The notes: a model not told the origin generated them from the letters alone. A DNA stretch of 64,000 bases from Acidobacteriota bacterium (GCA_027307335.1 DAHUXD010000018.1:109086-173085); one strand, 5' to 3'; counted from the first letter of the stretch, positions 1 through 9,372 are shown. Made by a program: numbers and translations.

Positions 1-2237
1 CCGCGCTCAACTTCGGCGTCTCCTTCACGAACAACCGGATCCTGTTCGCCGCCTCGAGCGGCGGCACGATCTCGGGCGCCACGATCTGGACGTTCTCCTT
101 CTTCGAGCACGATCTCGATGCGCCGGCCGGGGACACGGACTTCTTCTTCGACGTCGGGACGCTCGGCATCGACGCCTCCGTGCTCGTCGTCGGCGGCAAC
201 CTCTTCGACGGGACGGGCGCCTTCCAGGGAACGAGCGTCCATGTGGTCCGCAAGTCGGCGCTCTGGACGGGCGGAGACCTGTCCGGCGGCAACGCGGTCG
301 CCTACCGCAACCTGACCGGCACGCCGGGCGGGACGGGCCCCTGGGCTCCCACGGGCGTCGACAACCTGTCGGACGCCGCCTCGGCCGCGTTCTGGGTCGT
401 CGGGGTCAACAACGTCCTGCCCGAGACGAACGAGCTCGTCTTCCGCAAGATCGCCTTCAGCGCGCCGGGCGCGTGGCCGCCCTCGTCGATCTCCGCGAAC
501 GTCCTGCTCCCGGTGCCCGCGACGGCGCTGCCGCTCTCGGTCCCGCACCTCGGGAACACGGGCGGCGCCGACGGCGAGCTCGACGCGCTCGACGACCGGC
601 TCTTCGACGCCAAGAGCCGCGGCGGACTCGTGTGGACCGCGCAGAACATCGCCGTCGACGCGACGGGCGCGGGCTCCGACGCGGGCGACCGCGACGGCGT
701 GCGCTGGTACGAGATCGACGTCACCGGCGCGTCGCCCGCGCTCGTGCAGTCGGGGACCCTCTTCGACGCCGCCGCGTCGAACCCGCGCTTCTACTGGATG
801 CCGTCGATCATGGTGACGGGCCAGGGCCACGCGGCGGTCGGCGCGAGCGCCGCCGGCGCCGCCGAGCACGCGAACGCGGTCACGGCGGGCCGCCTCGCCA
901 CGGACCCCGCGGGCTTCCTCGCCGCGCCGTCGCTCTTCACCGCGAGCGCGACCGCGTACAACCCGGCCGCGGACCCCGGCGGTCCGCGGCGCTGGGGCGA
1001 CTTCTCGTTCACGAGCCTCGACCCCGCCGACGACATGACGCTGTGGACGATCCAGGAGTACTGCAATCTCACGGATTCGTGGGGCGTGCGGGTGGTCCAG
1101 CTGCTCGCGCCCCCGCCGGCGACGCCGGCGAGCGCCGTCCCGGCCACGATCGCGTCGGGCCAGAGCTCCGTCCTCGTCACCCTCACCGGCGTCTCGACGG
1201 CGGGCGCCGCCTTCTTCGACGCGCCGCCGGGCTACGCGAAGCGGCTCGCGGTCGACGTGCCGGACGGCGTCACGGTCAACGGCACCACCGTCGTCGACGC
1301 GACGACGCTCACGCTCGACCTGAACACGGTCGGCGCGCCCCTCGGGCCGCGCACCGTCACCGTCACGAACCCGGACGGGCAGTCCCGCACGAGTGCCGCG
1401 CCGATCCTGACGCTCGGGCTCGGCGGCTCGAGCCCCGCGGTCGCCGCGATCACGCCGACCTCGGGCGACGCCGCCGGCGGACAGGCGGCGACGCTCACCG
1501 GAACGGGTTTCGTCTCGGGCGCCACCGTGACGATCGGCGGCGCGGCCTCGACGGGCGTCGCCGTCAACGGCTCGACCTCGGCCGACCTGACGGTGCCGGC
1601 GCTGACGCCCGGCACCCTCAACGACGTGACGCTCGTCAACCCGGACACCCGGAGCGGCACGCTGTACGCCGGCTGGTTCGCCGACTTCCTCGACGTGCCG
1701 CAGGCGGACCCATTTCACGCCGACGTCGAGACGATCTTCCGCGACGGGATCACCGCGGGATGCGGCGGCGGCGCCTACTGCCGCAACGACGCCGTCTCGC
1801 GCGCCCAGATGGCCGTGTTCCTGCTGAAATCGAAGCTCGGCGCCGCGCACGTGCCCCCGTCGTGCGCCGGGGTCTTCGGCGACGTCCTCTGCCCGTCGCT
1901 CTTCGCGGACTGGGTCGAGGAGCTGTACGCGGCCGGCATCACGGGCGGATGCAACGCGAGTCCGCTCCTCTACTGTCCGGACGCTCCCGTCACCCGCGCG
2001 CAGATGGCGGTGTTCCTCCTGAAGGCCTCGCTCGGATCGAGCTACGCGCCGCAAAACTGCACGGGAGCGGTCTTCAACGACGTGCCGTGCTCAGGGGGCA
2101 TCTTCGATCCGTGGATCGAGGACCTCGCGCGGCGCGGGATCACGGGCGGGTGCGGCGGCGGCGCCTACTGCCCGGCGGCGCCGAACACGCGCGGACAGAT
2201 GGCGGTGTTTCTGGTGAAGGCGTTCAGCCTGCCGTAG
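1..2237 (+). CDS. Secreted protein with TIG-like domain and C-terminal SLH-like repeats (5' partial)
   Basis: The frame is open from base 3 to the TAG at 2235-2237, so the start lies upstream of the window. The N-terminal part resembles extracellular beta-rich proteins, but I recognise no catalytic motif. A TIG/IPT-like segment (ITPTSGDAAGG, then TLTGTGF) is encoded around 1440-1670. The last ~180 residues are three SLH-like repeats. Each has an F.DV....F start, a W.E.L core, a GITGGC..G.YC turn and an end like QMAVFLLK. Two downstream metallopeptidases carry the same tail, so it probably anchors or displays the protein at the surface (inference). The preserved Cys pairs suggest disulfides outside the cytoplasm. 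A GGGGTCAGG palindrome follows the stop. Confidence 0.8.
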   Translation, partial: ALNFGVSFTNNRILFAASSGGTISGATIWTFSFFEHDLDAPAGDTDFFFDVGTLGIDASVLVVGGNLFDGTGAFQGTSVHVVRKSALWTGGDLSGGNAVAYRNLTGTPGGTGPWAPTGVDNLSDAASAAFWVVGVNNVLPETNELVFRKIAFSAPGAWPPSSISANVLLPVPATALPLSVPHLGNTGGADGELDALDDRLFDAKSRGGLVWTAQNIAVDATGAGSDAGDRDGVRWYEIDVTGASPALVQSGTLFDAAASNPRFYWMPSIMVTGQGHAAVGASAAGAAEHANAVTAGRLATDPAGFLAAPSLFTASATAYNPAADPGGPRRWGDFSFTSLDPADDMTLWTIQEYCNLTDSWGVRVVQLLAPPPATPASAVPATIASGQSSVLVTLTGVSTAGAAFFDAPPGYAKRLAVDVPDGVTVNGTTVVDATTLTLDLNTVGAPLGPRTVTVTNPDGQSRTSAAPILTLGLGGSSPAVAAITPTSGDAAGGQAATLTGTGFVSGATVTIGGAASTGVAVNGSTSADLTVPALTPGTLNDVTLVNPDTRSGTLYAGWFADFLDVPQADPFHADVETIFRDGITAGCGGGAYCRNDAVSRAQMAVFLLKSKLGAAHVPPSCAGVFGDVLCPSLFADWVEELYAAGITGGCNASPLLYCPDAPVTRAQMAVFLLKASLGSSYAPQNCTGAVFNDVPCSGGIFDPWIEDLARRGITGGCGGGAYCPAAPNTRGQMAVFLVKAFSLP

Positions 2238-2249
2238 AGACCCGGGCAC

Positions 2250-2276
2250 CGGGGTCAGGCTAAAGCCTGACCCCAC
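2250..2276. repeat. REP-like palindrome, copy 1
   Basis: Perfect 10-bp arms (GGGGTCAGGC at 2251-2260, GCCTGACCCC at 2265-2274) surround a TAAA loop. It lies between the convergent ends of the SLH-like protein gene and the gene on the minus strand. Copy 2 near 9346 shares the arms and the adjacent GGGCACC in inverted orientation. It could act as a bidirectional terminator or be a RAYT-mobilised REP element; no transposase is in the window. Confidence 0.75.
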
Positions 2277-2279
2277 GAT

Positions 2280-2984
2280 TTAGTACCCCTCGAGCAGCTT
2301 CGTCTCGGGACGCTTGTAACGGCGGTCCTCGCCGTTTCGGCTCTTGATGACGAGCTCGTTGCCCTCGATTCGGAACGGATACTCGCCGGGCGGCTGTCCC
2401 TGCATCGTGACCGTGAGCTTGTCGCCCGCGACGTCGTAGCGGCCGCGCAGCGTCACGACCGGAAGCCGGTTGTACATCTTGTCCTTCGTGAACTCGCGGT
2501 ACGACGTCAGCGTCTCGAGGAACAGGAAGCACCAGCGTCCGACGATCGGAGAGCCCTGCCTCGGCGCCGTGCCGATCCGCTCGGACCACGAGTCGCCGGA
2601 GTTGTCGTCGGACTTCTCGACGAACCGGTCCGGCCCCTCGAATTCGACCTGCGTCTCGACGTCGGAGATCTTGCCCGTCGCGAGGTCCTTCCACGTGGTG
2701 ATCAGGCGGTCGCCCACGAGCCGGTAGTCCGCCTCCGCCATCGACGCCGAGATCTGCGTCACGCGCCCGTCCGGATAGAACTGCAGGATGTTGCCGACGC
2801 CCTCCGGCGTGCGGACGGCCGACTCCCACTGGCCGACCAAAGGACTTTTCTCTTCGGAAGCGCGCTCCGGGCTGCGCCCGACCGGCGCTTCCGATGCGGC
2901 GTCCTCTCGCCGCGGCGGCGGCGGCGTGGGCGTGGGCTTGCCGGCGAGGGCCTGAACGAGGACGAGCAGCGGGACGAGCGGCAT
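2280..2984 (-). CDS. Exported protein with two lipocalin-like repeats, function unknown
   Basis: The protein has 234 residues. I chose the ATG at 2984 because AAAGGAA lies just upstream and the product then begins with a short hydrophobic signal-like segment (MPLVPLLVLVQALAG). A longer frame begins at 3050. A Pro-rich linker follows, then two similar ~80-residue units. Each starts G.W, has an F..DG or equivalent strand and a GDKL/GDRL turn, and the second ends in YKR. The pattern resembles small lipocalin-like beta-barrels of unknown ligand. No catalytic residues are evident. It diverges from the metallopeptidase gene at 3208, leaving 223 bases for two promoters. Confidence 0.65.
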   Translation of the reverse strand: MPLVPLLVLVQALAGKPTPTPPPPRREDAASEAPVGRSPERASEEKSPLVGQWESAVRTPEGVGNILQFYPDGRVTQISASMAEADYRLVGDRLITTWKDLATGKISDVETQVEFEGPDRFVEKSDDNSGDSWSERIGTAPRQGSPIVGRWCFLFLETLTSYREFTKDKMYNRLPVVTLRGRYDVAGDKLTVTMQGQPPGEYPFRIEGNELVIKSRNGEDRRYKRPETKLLEGY

Positions 2985-3207
2985 CGGTGGTTCCTTTCGC
3001 GAGTCGGTGACGGAGGCGGCAAGATACAGCGGAGCGTCCTCGAATGTCACCGCGGCGGCCAGGGCGCTGACATCCCGCGTCCCGTGAGCCGCGTCACCGG
3101 AGACAAACCCCTCGGGCGCCTATCGTTGCGCGGGACCTCCCCGTGGCCCTGCTCTTGCGATGAATCGGACCACCACGGGGAAGCCGCGTCCCGACAGGAG
3201 GCCGACG

Positions 3208-5085
3208 ATGGAGCGCGAAACACGACGCCGCATCTTCCTCGGGATCGCGGCCTTGGCCGCCGCCCTCACGGCGACCGCGGCGACGATCCCGAGCCCGTAC
3301 CGGCCGACCGCGTCGGCTTCCGCCGCGGCCGTCCTCGCCGCGGAAGGCCAGGAGGGACTCGACCTCGACGCGCGCGCGCTCGCGTCGCTCCGCGCCGGCG
3401 GAAAGGTGCTCGAGGTCGAGGGCTTCCCGCTCGCGCCGGGCGCCTCGGGGACACTGAGGCTGACGCGCTTCGAGGTCGCGACGCCCGACGCGAAGATGAC
3501 GATCCAGGGTTCCGACGGAGAGAAGACGTTCCCACTTCCGCCGGTCACGCACTACTCCGGCATCGTCGAGGGAGAGACGGACTCGTCCGTGTACCTCGGT
3601 CTCGCCGACGACGGACTCGTCGCCTACGTCCACTCGAGCTTCGGCCACGCGTTCGTCGGACCGAACGAGGAGAAGACCGGCTTCGTCGTGCGCCTGGGGG
3701 ACTCGCCCCTGAACGCGAAGGCGAGCCAGACCTCCTTCCACTGCCCCTCCGAGGAGCTTCCGGCCGCGCTGACGGCCATGGCCGAACCGGTGATCGCCGC
3801 GGCCGCCCCGGCGGCCCCGATGGTCGCCGGGTTCAAGCAGGCGCTCGTCCGCGTCGAGACGGACAACCAGCTCTACCAGTTCTTCGGCAACGATCCGGGG
3901 AATCTGACCGTGTACGTCCTGCGGCTCTTCGGCGCGATCAACGTCATCTACGACCGCGACCTCGCGATGCACCTCTCGGTCAACGAAATCCACATGTGGG
4001 CGTCGGCCGATCCGTACACGGGCGGAGACACGTTCACCCAGCTGATGCAGCTCGGCGACTGGTGGCACGCGAACAAGCCGATCAACTCCAACCCCCGCAC
4101 GATGGTCCACTACCTGAGCGGCCATCCCGTTTCCGGCGGCATCGCCTGGCTCGGCGTCCTGTGCTCGGGCGACTTCCCGAACGGATCCGACTGGGGCGGC
4201 GGGTACGGGCTCACGCAGGTCTACGGCACGTATCCGCTCTCGTTGTGGGATCAGGACGCATCGGCGCACGAGATGGGCCACAACGCCGGCTCGCCGCACA
4301 CGCACTGCATGGGACCGCCCACGTACCCCGACTGGACGGACAAGTGCTACAACGGCGAGAGCGGCTGTTACTCCGGTACGGTGCAGAACCCCGGCGCCGG
4401 CAACGGCACGATCATGAGCTACTGCCACCTTCTCGGCTGGCAGTACATGTCTTTCGTCTTCCACCCGCGCTGCATCAACGACAAGATGCTGCCGGAGATC
4501 AATTCGGCGAGCTGCCTCACCTCGCCCGCGACGTTCGTCGACGTGCCGACGACCGATCCGTTCTTCCACTGGGTCGAGACCGTTTATCAGAAGGGCGTGA
4601 CCGGAGGCTGCAACGCGAGCCCGCTCATGTACTGTCCGACGAGCCCCGTCACCCGCCAGCAGATGGCCGTCTTCCTGCTGAAGTCGGAGCACGGTTCCGC
4701 CTACACGCCGCCCGCCTGCGCGGGAACATTCCCGGACGTCCCGTGCCCCAGTCAGTACGCGAACTGGATCGAGCAGCTCGCCGCGGAAGGCGTGACCAGC
4801 GGCTGCGGAAGCGGCAACTACTGCCCGACCGACCCGGTGACGCGGCAGCAGATGGCCGTCTTCCTGCTGAAGACGGAGCACGGGTCGGCCTACGCGCCCC
4901 CCGCCTGCGCCTCGAACCCGTTTGCCGACGTGCCCTGCCCCAGCACCTACGCGAACTGGATCAAGCAGCTCGTCGCGGAGGCCATCACGGGCGGCTGCTC
5001 GGGCGGCAACTACTGCCCGACGGACCCGGTCACCCGCGCACAGATGGCGGTGTTCCTGACGAAGACGTTCAACATCGGCTGGTAA
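3208..5085 (+). CDS. Secreted metzincin-type zinc metallopeptidase with SLH-like tail (paralogue 1)
   Basis: The protein has 625 residues. I chose the ATG at 3208, preceded by CAGGAGG at good spacing, over the ATG at 3160, which lacks a ribosome site. After a basic N-terminus and a hydrophobic export segment comes a propeptide-like region (~30-200). The catalytic domain holds HEMGHNAGSPH, an exact HEXXHXXGXXH metzincin motif with zinc-ligand histidines 354, 358 and 364 and Glu355. IMSYCH downstream fits the Met-turn. These features place it near the M12B/reprolysin-type peptidases. Three SLH-like Cys-containing repeats form the last ~180 residues. Substrate unknown; it probably acts outside the cell or at the surface. 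It is followed 177 bp later by a close paralogue. Confidence 0.85.
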   Translation: MERETRRRIFLGIAALAAALTATAATIPSPYRPTASASAAAVLAAEGQEGLDLDARALASLRAGGKVLEVEGFPLAPGASGTLRLTRFEVATPDAKMTIQGSDGEKTFPLPPVTHYSGIVEGETDSSVYLGLADDGLVAYVHSSFGHAFVGPNEEKTGFVVRLGDSPLNAKASQTSFHCPSEELPAALTAMAEPVIAAAAPAAPMVAGFKQALVRVETDNQLYQFFGNDPGNLTVYVLRLFGAINVIYDRDLAMHLSVNEIHMWASADPYTGGDTFTQLMQLGDWWHANKPINSNPRTMVHYLSGHPVSGGIAWLGVLCSGDFPNGSDWGGGYGLTQVYGTYPLSLWDQDASAHEMGHNAGSPHTHCMGPPTYPDWTDKCYNGESGCYSGTVQNPGAGNGTIMSYCHLLGWQYMSFVFHPRCINDKMLPEINSASCLTSPATFVDVPTTDPFFHWVETVYQKGVTGGCNASPLMYCPTSPVTRQQMAVFLLKSEHGSAYTPPACAGTFPDVPCPSQYANWIEQLAAEGVTSGCGSGNYCPTDPVTRQQMAVFLLKTEHGSAYAPPACASNPFADVPCPSTYANWIKQLVAEAITGGCSGGNYCPTDPVTRAQMAVFLTKTFNIGW

Positions 5086-5262
5086 CCGCGGCGGGAGAAC
5101 GCCGCGCGGGATCCCGGGCCCGACGAAGTCGACGGGATTCCGAAAGATCAAAGGCGGGCCGGCGCCCGCGCCCGTTTAGCGGCGATTTAGCCCCCCGCGC
5201 TTGCGCGCCCCCGCGCGCGGTCGGAGAATTGCGCAAATTCCGGTACCGAAAAGGGGGCAGTC
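5086..5262. promoter_or_regulatory. Spacer between the metallopeptidase paralogues: hairpin and AT-rich dyad
   Basis: A GC hairpin (GCGGCG at 5088-5093 with CGCCGC at 5100-5105) follows the first stop and could terminate transcription, although no T-run follows. Near the second gene an AT-rich dyad GAATTGCGCAAATTC (5226-5240) lies about 20 bases before the ATG. It could be an operator. Both are weak calls from sequence alone. Confidence 0.3.
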
Positions 5263-7197
5263 ATGAGACGAACCGTTGCCGCGGGTCTTTTCCCGGGGGT
5301 CGTGTTTCTCTCGCTCGCACTCGCCGCCTCCGCCGCGACGATCCCGAGTCCCTATCGCCCCACCGCCTCTCCCTCGACCGCCGCGCGCTTCGCGGCCGAG
5401 GGTCAGGAGGCGCTCGATCTCGACGTGCGCGCGCTCGCCACGCTGCGCGACGGCACCGATTCCGTCGTGGAGCTCGACGCCTTTCCCGTCGCGCCGGGCG
5501 AGACCGCGCGGCTGCGCCTCTCTCGGTTCGACGTGATGGCGCCCGACGCGAAGATCATCATCGAAGGCAAGGACGGCCGGACGACGATGTCCCCGCCTCC
5601 CGTGAAGGACTTCCGCGGCACGATCGAAGGCGAGCCCGACGCGACCGTGTATCTCGGCGTCGCGAGCGACATGGTGGTCGCGTGGGTGCACTCGAGGCGC
5701 GGCCACGTCTACGTCGGCCCGAACGAGGCGAAGACCGGCTTCGTCGTGCGCAACGCGAACTCGCCGCTGAACGCGGCCGCAAGCTCGGTCAACTGGAAGT
5801 GCGACCAGGAGAACCTGCCTCAGCACATCGCGCTCGCCGCCCCGTCGAGCGCTCCTGCCCCGGCGGCGGCGCCCATGATCGCCGGCTACAAGCAGGCCAT
5901 GGTGGACGTCGAGACGGACAACCAGCTCTACGTTTTTTTCGGCAACGACGCGGGCACGACGCCCGGGCTGATCGCCACGTACGTCCACACGCTGTATGGC
6001 GCCGACAACGTGATCTACGACCGCGACCTCGCGATGCACCTGACCGTGCAGAACATTCACCTCTGGCCGGTCGCCGACCCGTACGTCGGTCCCGACACGG
6101 CATCACAGCTCCTGCAGCTCGGCGACTGGTGGCACACCAACATGCCCCTCGCCTCCAACCCGCGCACGCTCGTCCACTACCTCAGCGGGCATCCGGTCAC
6201 CGGAGGCATCGGCTGGGTGGGCGTCCTCTGCACGCCTGACTTCGCCGTCAACAGCGACTGGGGCGGCGCGTACAGTCTCACGCAGGTATACGGCACATAT
6301 CCCCTGCAGATCTGGGATATCGACGCGACGTCCCACGAACAGGGCCACAACTCGGGCGCCATCCACACGCACTGCATGGGGCCACCGGAAGGCTACCCGG
6401 ACTGGACCGACGAGTGTTACAGCGGCGAAGGCACTGGCTGTTACTCTGGACCAGTATCCGTGCCTCCGGGGTTGGGTACGATCATGAGCTACTGCCACCT
6501 GATTCCCCCAGGCTACTTCGACAACATCAACCTCATCTTCCACTCGCGCTCCATCAACGACTACATGCTGCCCGAGATCAGCAGCGTCGTTCCCACGGTC
6601 GGCTGCCCCAGCGGGCTCGCCTCTCCGCAGACGTTCGTGGACGTGCCGACGACAAACCCGTTCTTTCACTACGTCGAGACGGTCTATCAGGTCGGCGTGA
6701 CGGGCGGTTGCCAGGCGAGTCCGCTCATGTACTGCCCCGGCAACGTCGTCACGCGTCAGCAGATGGCCGTCTTCCTGATGAAGAGCGAACACGGCAAGAG
6801 CTACGTACCGCCCGCGTGCACGGTGGATCCCTTCCCCGACGTGCCGTGCTCGAGCAACTTCGCTCCCTGGATCCAGGAACTCGTCGTCGAAGGCATCACC
6901 GGTGGATGCGGCGGCGGCCTTTACTGTCCCACGGCCCCCGTGACCCGCCAGCAGATGGCCGTCTTCCTGCTGAAGACCGAGCACATCAACCCGCCCGGCT
7001 ACGCGCCGCCCGCGTGCACGCCCCCGGGCCCGTTCCCCGACGTCCCCTGCTCGAATCAGTTCTCCGCCTGGATCCAACAGCTCGTCGTGGAGGCGATCAC
7101 GGGCGGCTGCGCCGGCGGCAACTACTGTCCGACGAATCCGGTCACCCGCGCCCAGATGGCGGTGTTCCTGACGAAGACGTTCAATCTCGGCTGGTAG
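5263..7197 (+). CDS. Secreted metzincin-type zinc metallopeptidase with SLH-like tail (paralogue 2)
   Basis: The protein has 644 residues. The ATG at 5263 is preceded by AAGGGGGCAG and starts a clear signal peptide. It is colinear with the upstream paralogue: the shared mature start ATIPSPYRPTAS, the propeptide, then HEQGHNSGAIH with zinc-ligand His358, 362 and 368 and Glu359. IMSYCH is the likely Met-turn. The C-terminus again has three SLH-like repeats with GG-C/Y-C pairs and ends NLGW. The tandem pair looks like a gene duplication that has diverged while keeping every catalytic residue. Inference: both are exported surface proteases with partly different substrates. A two-component system begins 69 bp downstream; whether it controls them cannot be told from sequence. 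Confidence 0.85.
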   Translation: MRRTVAAGLFPGVVFLSLALAASAATIPSPYRPTASPSTAARFAAEGQEALDLDVRALATLRDGTDSVVELDAFPVAPGETARLRLSRFDVMAPDAKIIIEGKDGRTTMSPPPVKDFRGTIEGEPDATVYLGVASDMVVAWVHSRRGHVYVGPNEAKTGFVVRNANSPLNAAASSVNWKCDQENLPQHIALAAPSSAPAPAAAPMIAGYKQAMVDVETDNQLYVFFGNDAGTTPGLIATYVHTLYGADNVIYDRDLAMHLTVQNIHLWPVADPYVGPDTASQLLQLGDWWHTNMPLASNPRTLVHYLSGHPVTGGIGWVGVLCTPDFAVNSDWGGAYSLTQVYGTYPLQIWDIDATSHEQGHNSGAIHTHCMGPPEGYPDWTDECYSGEGTGCYSGPVSVPPGLGTIMSYCHLIPPGYFDNINLIFHSRSINDYMLPEISSVVPTVGCPSGLASPQTFVDVPTTNPFFHYVETVYQVGVTGGCQASPLMYCPGNVVTRQQMAVFLMKSEHGKSYVPPACTVDPFPDVPCSSNFAPWIQELVVEGITGGCGGGLYCPTAPVTRQQMAVFLLKTEHINPPGYAPPACTPPGPFPDVPCSNQFSAWIQQLVVEAITGGCAGGNYCPTNPVTRAQMAVFLTKTFNLGW

Positions 7198-7217
7198 TCC
7201 GGAAGGAACCTCCGGAG
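7198..7217 (+). terminator. Possible hairpin after metallopeptidase paralogue 2
   Basis: TCCGG (7198-7202) can pair with CCGGA (7212-7216), and AGG with CCT inside, with a bulge. There is no T-tract, so factor-independent termination is uncertain. Confidence 0.3.
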
Positions 7218-7266
7218 CGAGGCGGCCGCCGTCCCTCCGATCCGGGCGTTGTAGGCTAGCGAGCGG

Positions 7267-7932
7267 ATGCGCGCCCTCGTTCTCGAAGACGACGAGCGGC
7301 TCCGGTCGCTCGTCGTGCGCACCCTCGTCCGGAGCGGCCTCGCCTGCGACGAGAGCGCGCGCATCGGAGAGGCCGAGGAGCTGATGGAGCTCCACGAGTA
7401 CGACCTCCTCGTTCTCGACCGGCGGCTGCCCGACGGCGACGGCCTCGACGTGTGCCGCCGCGCCCGCGCCCGCGGCTTTCGGCGCTCGATCCTGATGCTC
7501 ACCGCGATGGACCAGGCCGAGGACGAGGTCGAGGGACTGTCGGAAGGCGCCGACGACTACCTCGGCAAGCCGTTCGACCTCGAGATCCTCGCCGCGCGGG
7601 CCCGGGCGCTGCTGCGGCGCAACGAGACCCGCGCCCCGCGCGAGCTCGTCGCCGGAGATCTCCGGCTCGATCCCGGGCGGCGCGCCGCCTTTCGCGGCGC
7701 GGAGCCGTTGTCGCTGACCGCCCGCGAGTTCACGATTCTCGAGCTCCTCATGCGAGCGCCGGGCGCGGTCGTCTCGCGAGAGGAAATCCTCGAGCAGGCC
7801 TGGGGAGAGCGCGAGGAGCCGATGTCGAACACGATCGACGTGCTCGTCGGCCGCCTGCGCAAGAAGCTCGACCGCCCCCGCGCGCCGTCGCGGATCGAGA
7901 CGGTGCGCGGAAGCGGCTACCGGCTCCGATGA
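7267..7932 (+). CDS. OmpR/PhoB-family response regulator
   Basis: The protein has 221 residues. The N-terminal receiver domain has the acidic pair Asp8-Asp9, phospho-acceptor Asp51 in LVLDRRLPDGDG, Thr79 and Lys101 (GKPF). The C-terminal half (~125-221) is an OmpR-type winged helix with LTAREFTILELL and an RLRKKL..P recognition and wing region ending GSGYRLR. It should bind DNA after phosphorylation by the kinase encoded next. Its stop overlaps the kinase ATG by 3 bases (ATGA), so translation is probably coupled. Target genes are unknown; the upstream surface proteases are only candidates by position. Confidence 0.95.
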   Translation: MRALVLEDDERLRSLVVRTLVRSGLACDESARIGEAEELMELHEYDLLVLDRRLPDGDGLDVCRRARARGFRRSILMLTAMDQAEDEVEGLSEGADDYLGKPFDLEILAARARALLRRNETRAPRELVAGDLRLDPGRRAAFRGAEPLSLTAREFTILELLMRAPGAVVSREEILEQAWGEREEPMSNTIDVLVGRLRKKLDRPRAPSRIETVRGSGYRLR

Positions 7933-9335
7933 AATTCCTGTCGCTCGAGCGGGCGCGCACGCGCCTCGCGCTCGCCGGGGCCGCCGTCACGGCCGTGTTC
8001 CTCGCCGCGCTCGGCCTCGGCGCACGGGAGCTCATCCGCGAGCTCGCTTTCCAGGAGATCGACGGCGAGCTCGACACGCTGGCCGTGGCGATCGGCTCGG
8101 ATTACGAGCTCGTCGGTCTGCCGGAGGAGGAGCGGCAGGCGCTGAAGGCGGGGCTCGAGGCGAACATGTTCGAGTTCCGGCTCGCCAACCATTCGGCGAT
8201 CCTCTTCAACGGCGAGGTGCCCGTCGCGCTCACGGGAGACCTCCTGCGCACGCACGAGCGCGTGTCGCTCGATCCTTATCGCGACAAGCCCGAGGTGCCG
8301 TTCACCGCGATCGAGCCGTACAGCGGTCAGCACCGCACCTGCCGCGTCCTCGTCACGCACCTGCAGGGCAAGGCGAAGGGGGCGACGCTCGTCGTCTTTC
8401 GATGGATCGGTCCGACGCTGCGCTCGTTCGCGCGCGTGGACGAGGCCCTCGTCGCGATGGTCGTGATCGGCTTCCTCGGGACGGCCGCGATCCTGACGTT
8501 CGTCGTGCGCCGCGCGATTCGTCCCGTCGAGGAGGTGACGCGGCTCGCCGAGGAGGCGGAGGCGACGGATCTCTCGCGGAGGGTCGCCGTGTCCTCGGGT
8601 GGCGAGGAGTTCCGACGCCTCGCGGCGGTCATCAACTCGCTCTTCGACCGGCTCGAGCGCGCGTTCCGGGCGCAGCGCCGGCTGATCGCCGACGCGGCGC
8701 ACGAGCTGAAGACGCCGACGGCCGTCCTCGTCGGCGAGGCGCAGGACGCGCTGCGGCCGGAGGCGTCGGACGCCGAGCGTCGGCGCTCGCTCCAGACGAT
8801 CGCCGACGCCTCGAAGGGCCTCGCGCGGGAGGTGGACGGGCTGCTGCTCCTCGCGAAGGGCGACGCCGCGCCGCCGCGGCGGATGGAGGAGATCGACCTG
8901 CACGACGTCGCCGAGGACGCGGTGACCCGCGCGGCGGCGCTCGGCGCGCGGCGGCGAGTCGTCTGCGCGCTGTCGAGGAGCGGCGACACGCGGCTCCGCG
9001 GCGAGCGCGCCGGGCTTTTCCGTCTCGTCTCGAACCTGGTCTCGAACGCGGTGATCTACACCGCCCCCGACACGATGGTCGAGGTGCGGGTCGCCGGCGA
9101 GCCGGAGCGTGTGTTCGTCGACGTCGCGGACCGCGGACCGGGCGTCGCGCGCGAGGACCGGGAGCGCATCTTCGAGCGTTTCGTGCGCCTCGACGAGACT
9201 CGGGAGAAGAACCCGCAGGGCTCGGGACTCGGGCTCGCGATCGTCGAGCAGGTCGTCGCGGCGCACGGCGGCACCATCGAGGTCCGGGAGCACGAGGGCG
9301 GCGGCGCCGTCTTCCGGGTGACCCTGCCGCGCTGA
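7929..9335 (+). CDS. Membrane sensor histidine kinase
   Basis: The protein has 468 residues and starts at the ATG inside the regulator's stop codon. A first membrane segment (~13-33) and a second (~172-195) flank a ~140-residue extracytoplasmic sensor region that I do not recognise. HAMP follows (IRPVEEVTRLAEEAEATDL). The phosphorylated His258 sits in the H-box ADAAHELKTP. ATPase motifs are present: N box NLVSNAVIY, G1 DRGPGVA, F box IFERF and G2 GSGLGLAIV. It should autophosphorylate and signal to the adjacent OmpR-type regulator. A REP-like palindrome lies just past the stop, between this gene and the convergent phosphatase/sulfatase-like gene. Confidence 0.95.
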   Translation: MKFLSLERARTRLALAGAAVTAVFLAALGLGARELIRELAFQEIDGELDTLAVAIGSDYELVGLPEEERQALKAGLEANMFEFRLANHSAILFNGEVPVALTGDLLRTHERVSLDPYRDKPEVPFTAIEPYSGQHRTCRVLVTHLQGKAKGATLVVFRWIGPTLRSFARVDEALVAMVVIGFLGTAAILTFVVRRAIRPVEEVTRLAEEAEATDLSRRVAVSSGGEEFRRLAAVINSLFDRLERAFRAQRRLIADAAHELKTPTAVLVGEAQDALRPEASDAERRRSLQTIADASKGLAREVDGLLLLAKGDAAPPRRMEEIDLHDVAEDAVTRAAALGARRRVVCALSRSGDTRLRGERAGLFRLVSNLVSNAVIYTAPDTMVEVRVAGEPERVFVDVADRGPGVAREDRERIFERFVRLDETREKNPQGSGLGLAIVEQVVAAHGGTIEVREHEGGGAVFRVTLPR

Positions 9336-9338
9336 ACC

Positions 9339-9372
9339 GAACCGCGGGGTCAGGCTTCAGCCTGACCCCGGT
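9339..9372. repeat. REP-like palindrome, copy 2
   Basis: Arms GGGGTCAGGC (9346-9355) and GCCTGACCCC (9360-9369) surround a TTCA loop. With the flanking GGTGCCCC it is the near-identical inverse of the copy at 2251-2274. It again lies between convergent genes, consistent with a bidirectional terminator or a mobile REP unit. Confidence 0.75.

Noticed and set aside
2688..2701. parS-like CTTCCACGTGGTG in the lipocalin-like gene
   Set aside because: Outer positions of the palindrome mismatch; it lacks the TGTT/AACA ends present at the two good sites.
3084..6239. Very long plus-strand frame (>1000 codons) across both metallopeptidase genes
   Set aside because: It is Arg/Pro/Gly-rich, runs out of frame over two genes with clear metzincin motifs, and is a typical GC-rich shadow.
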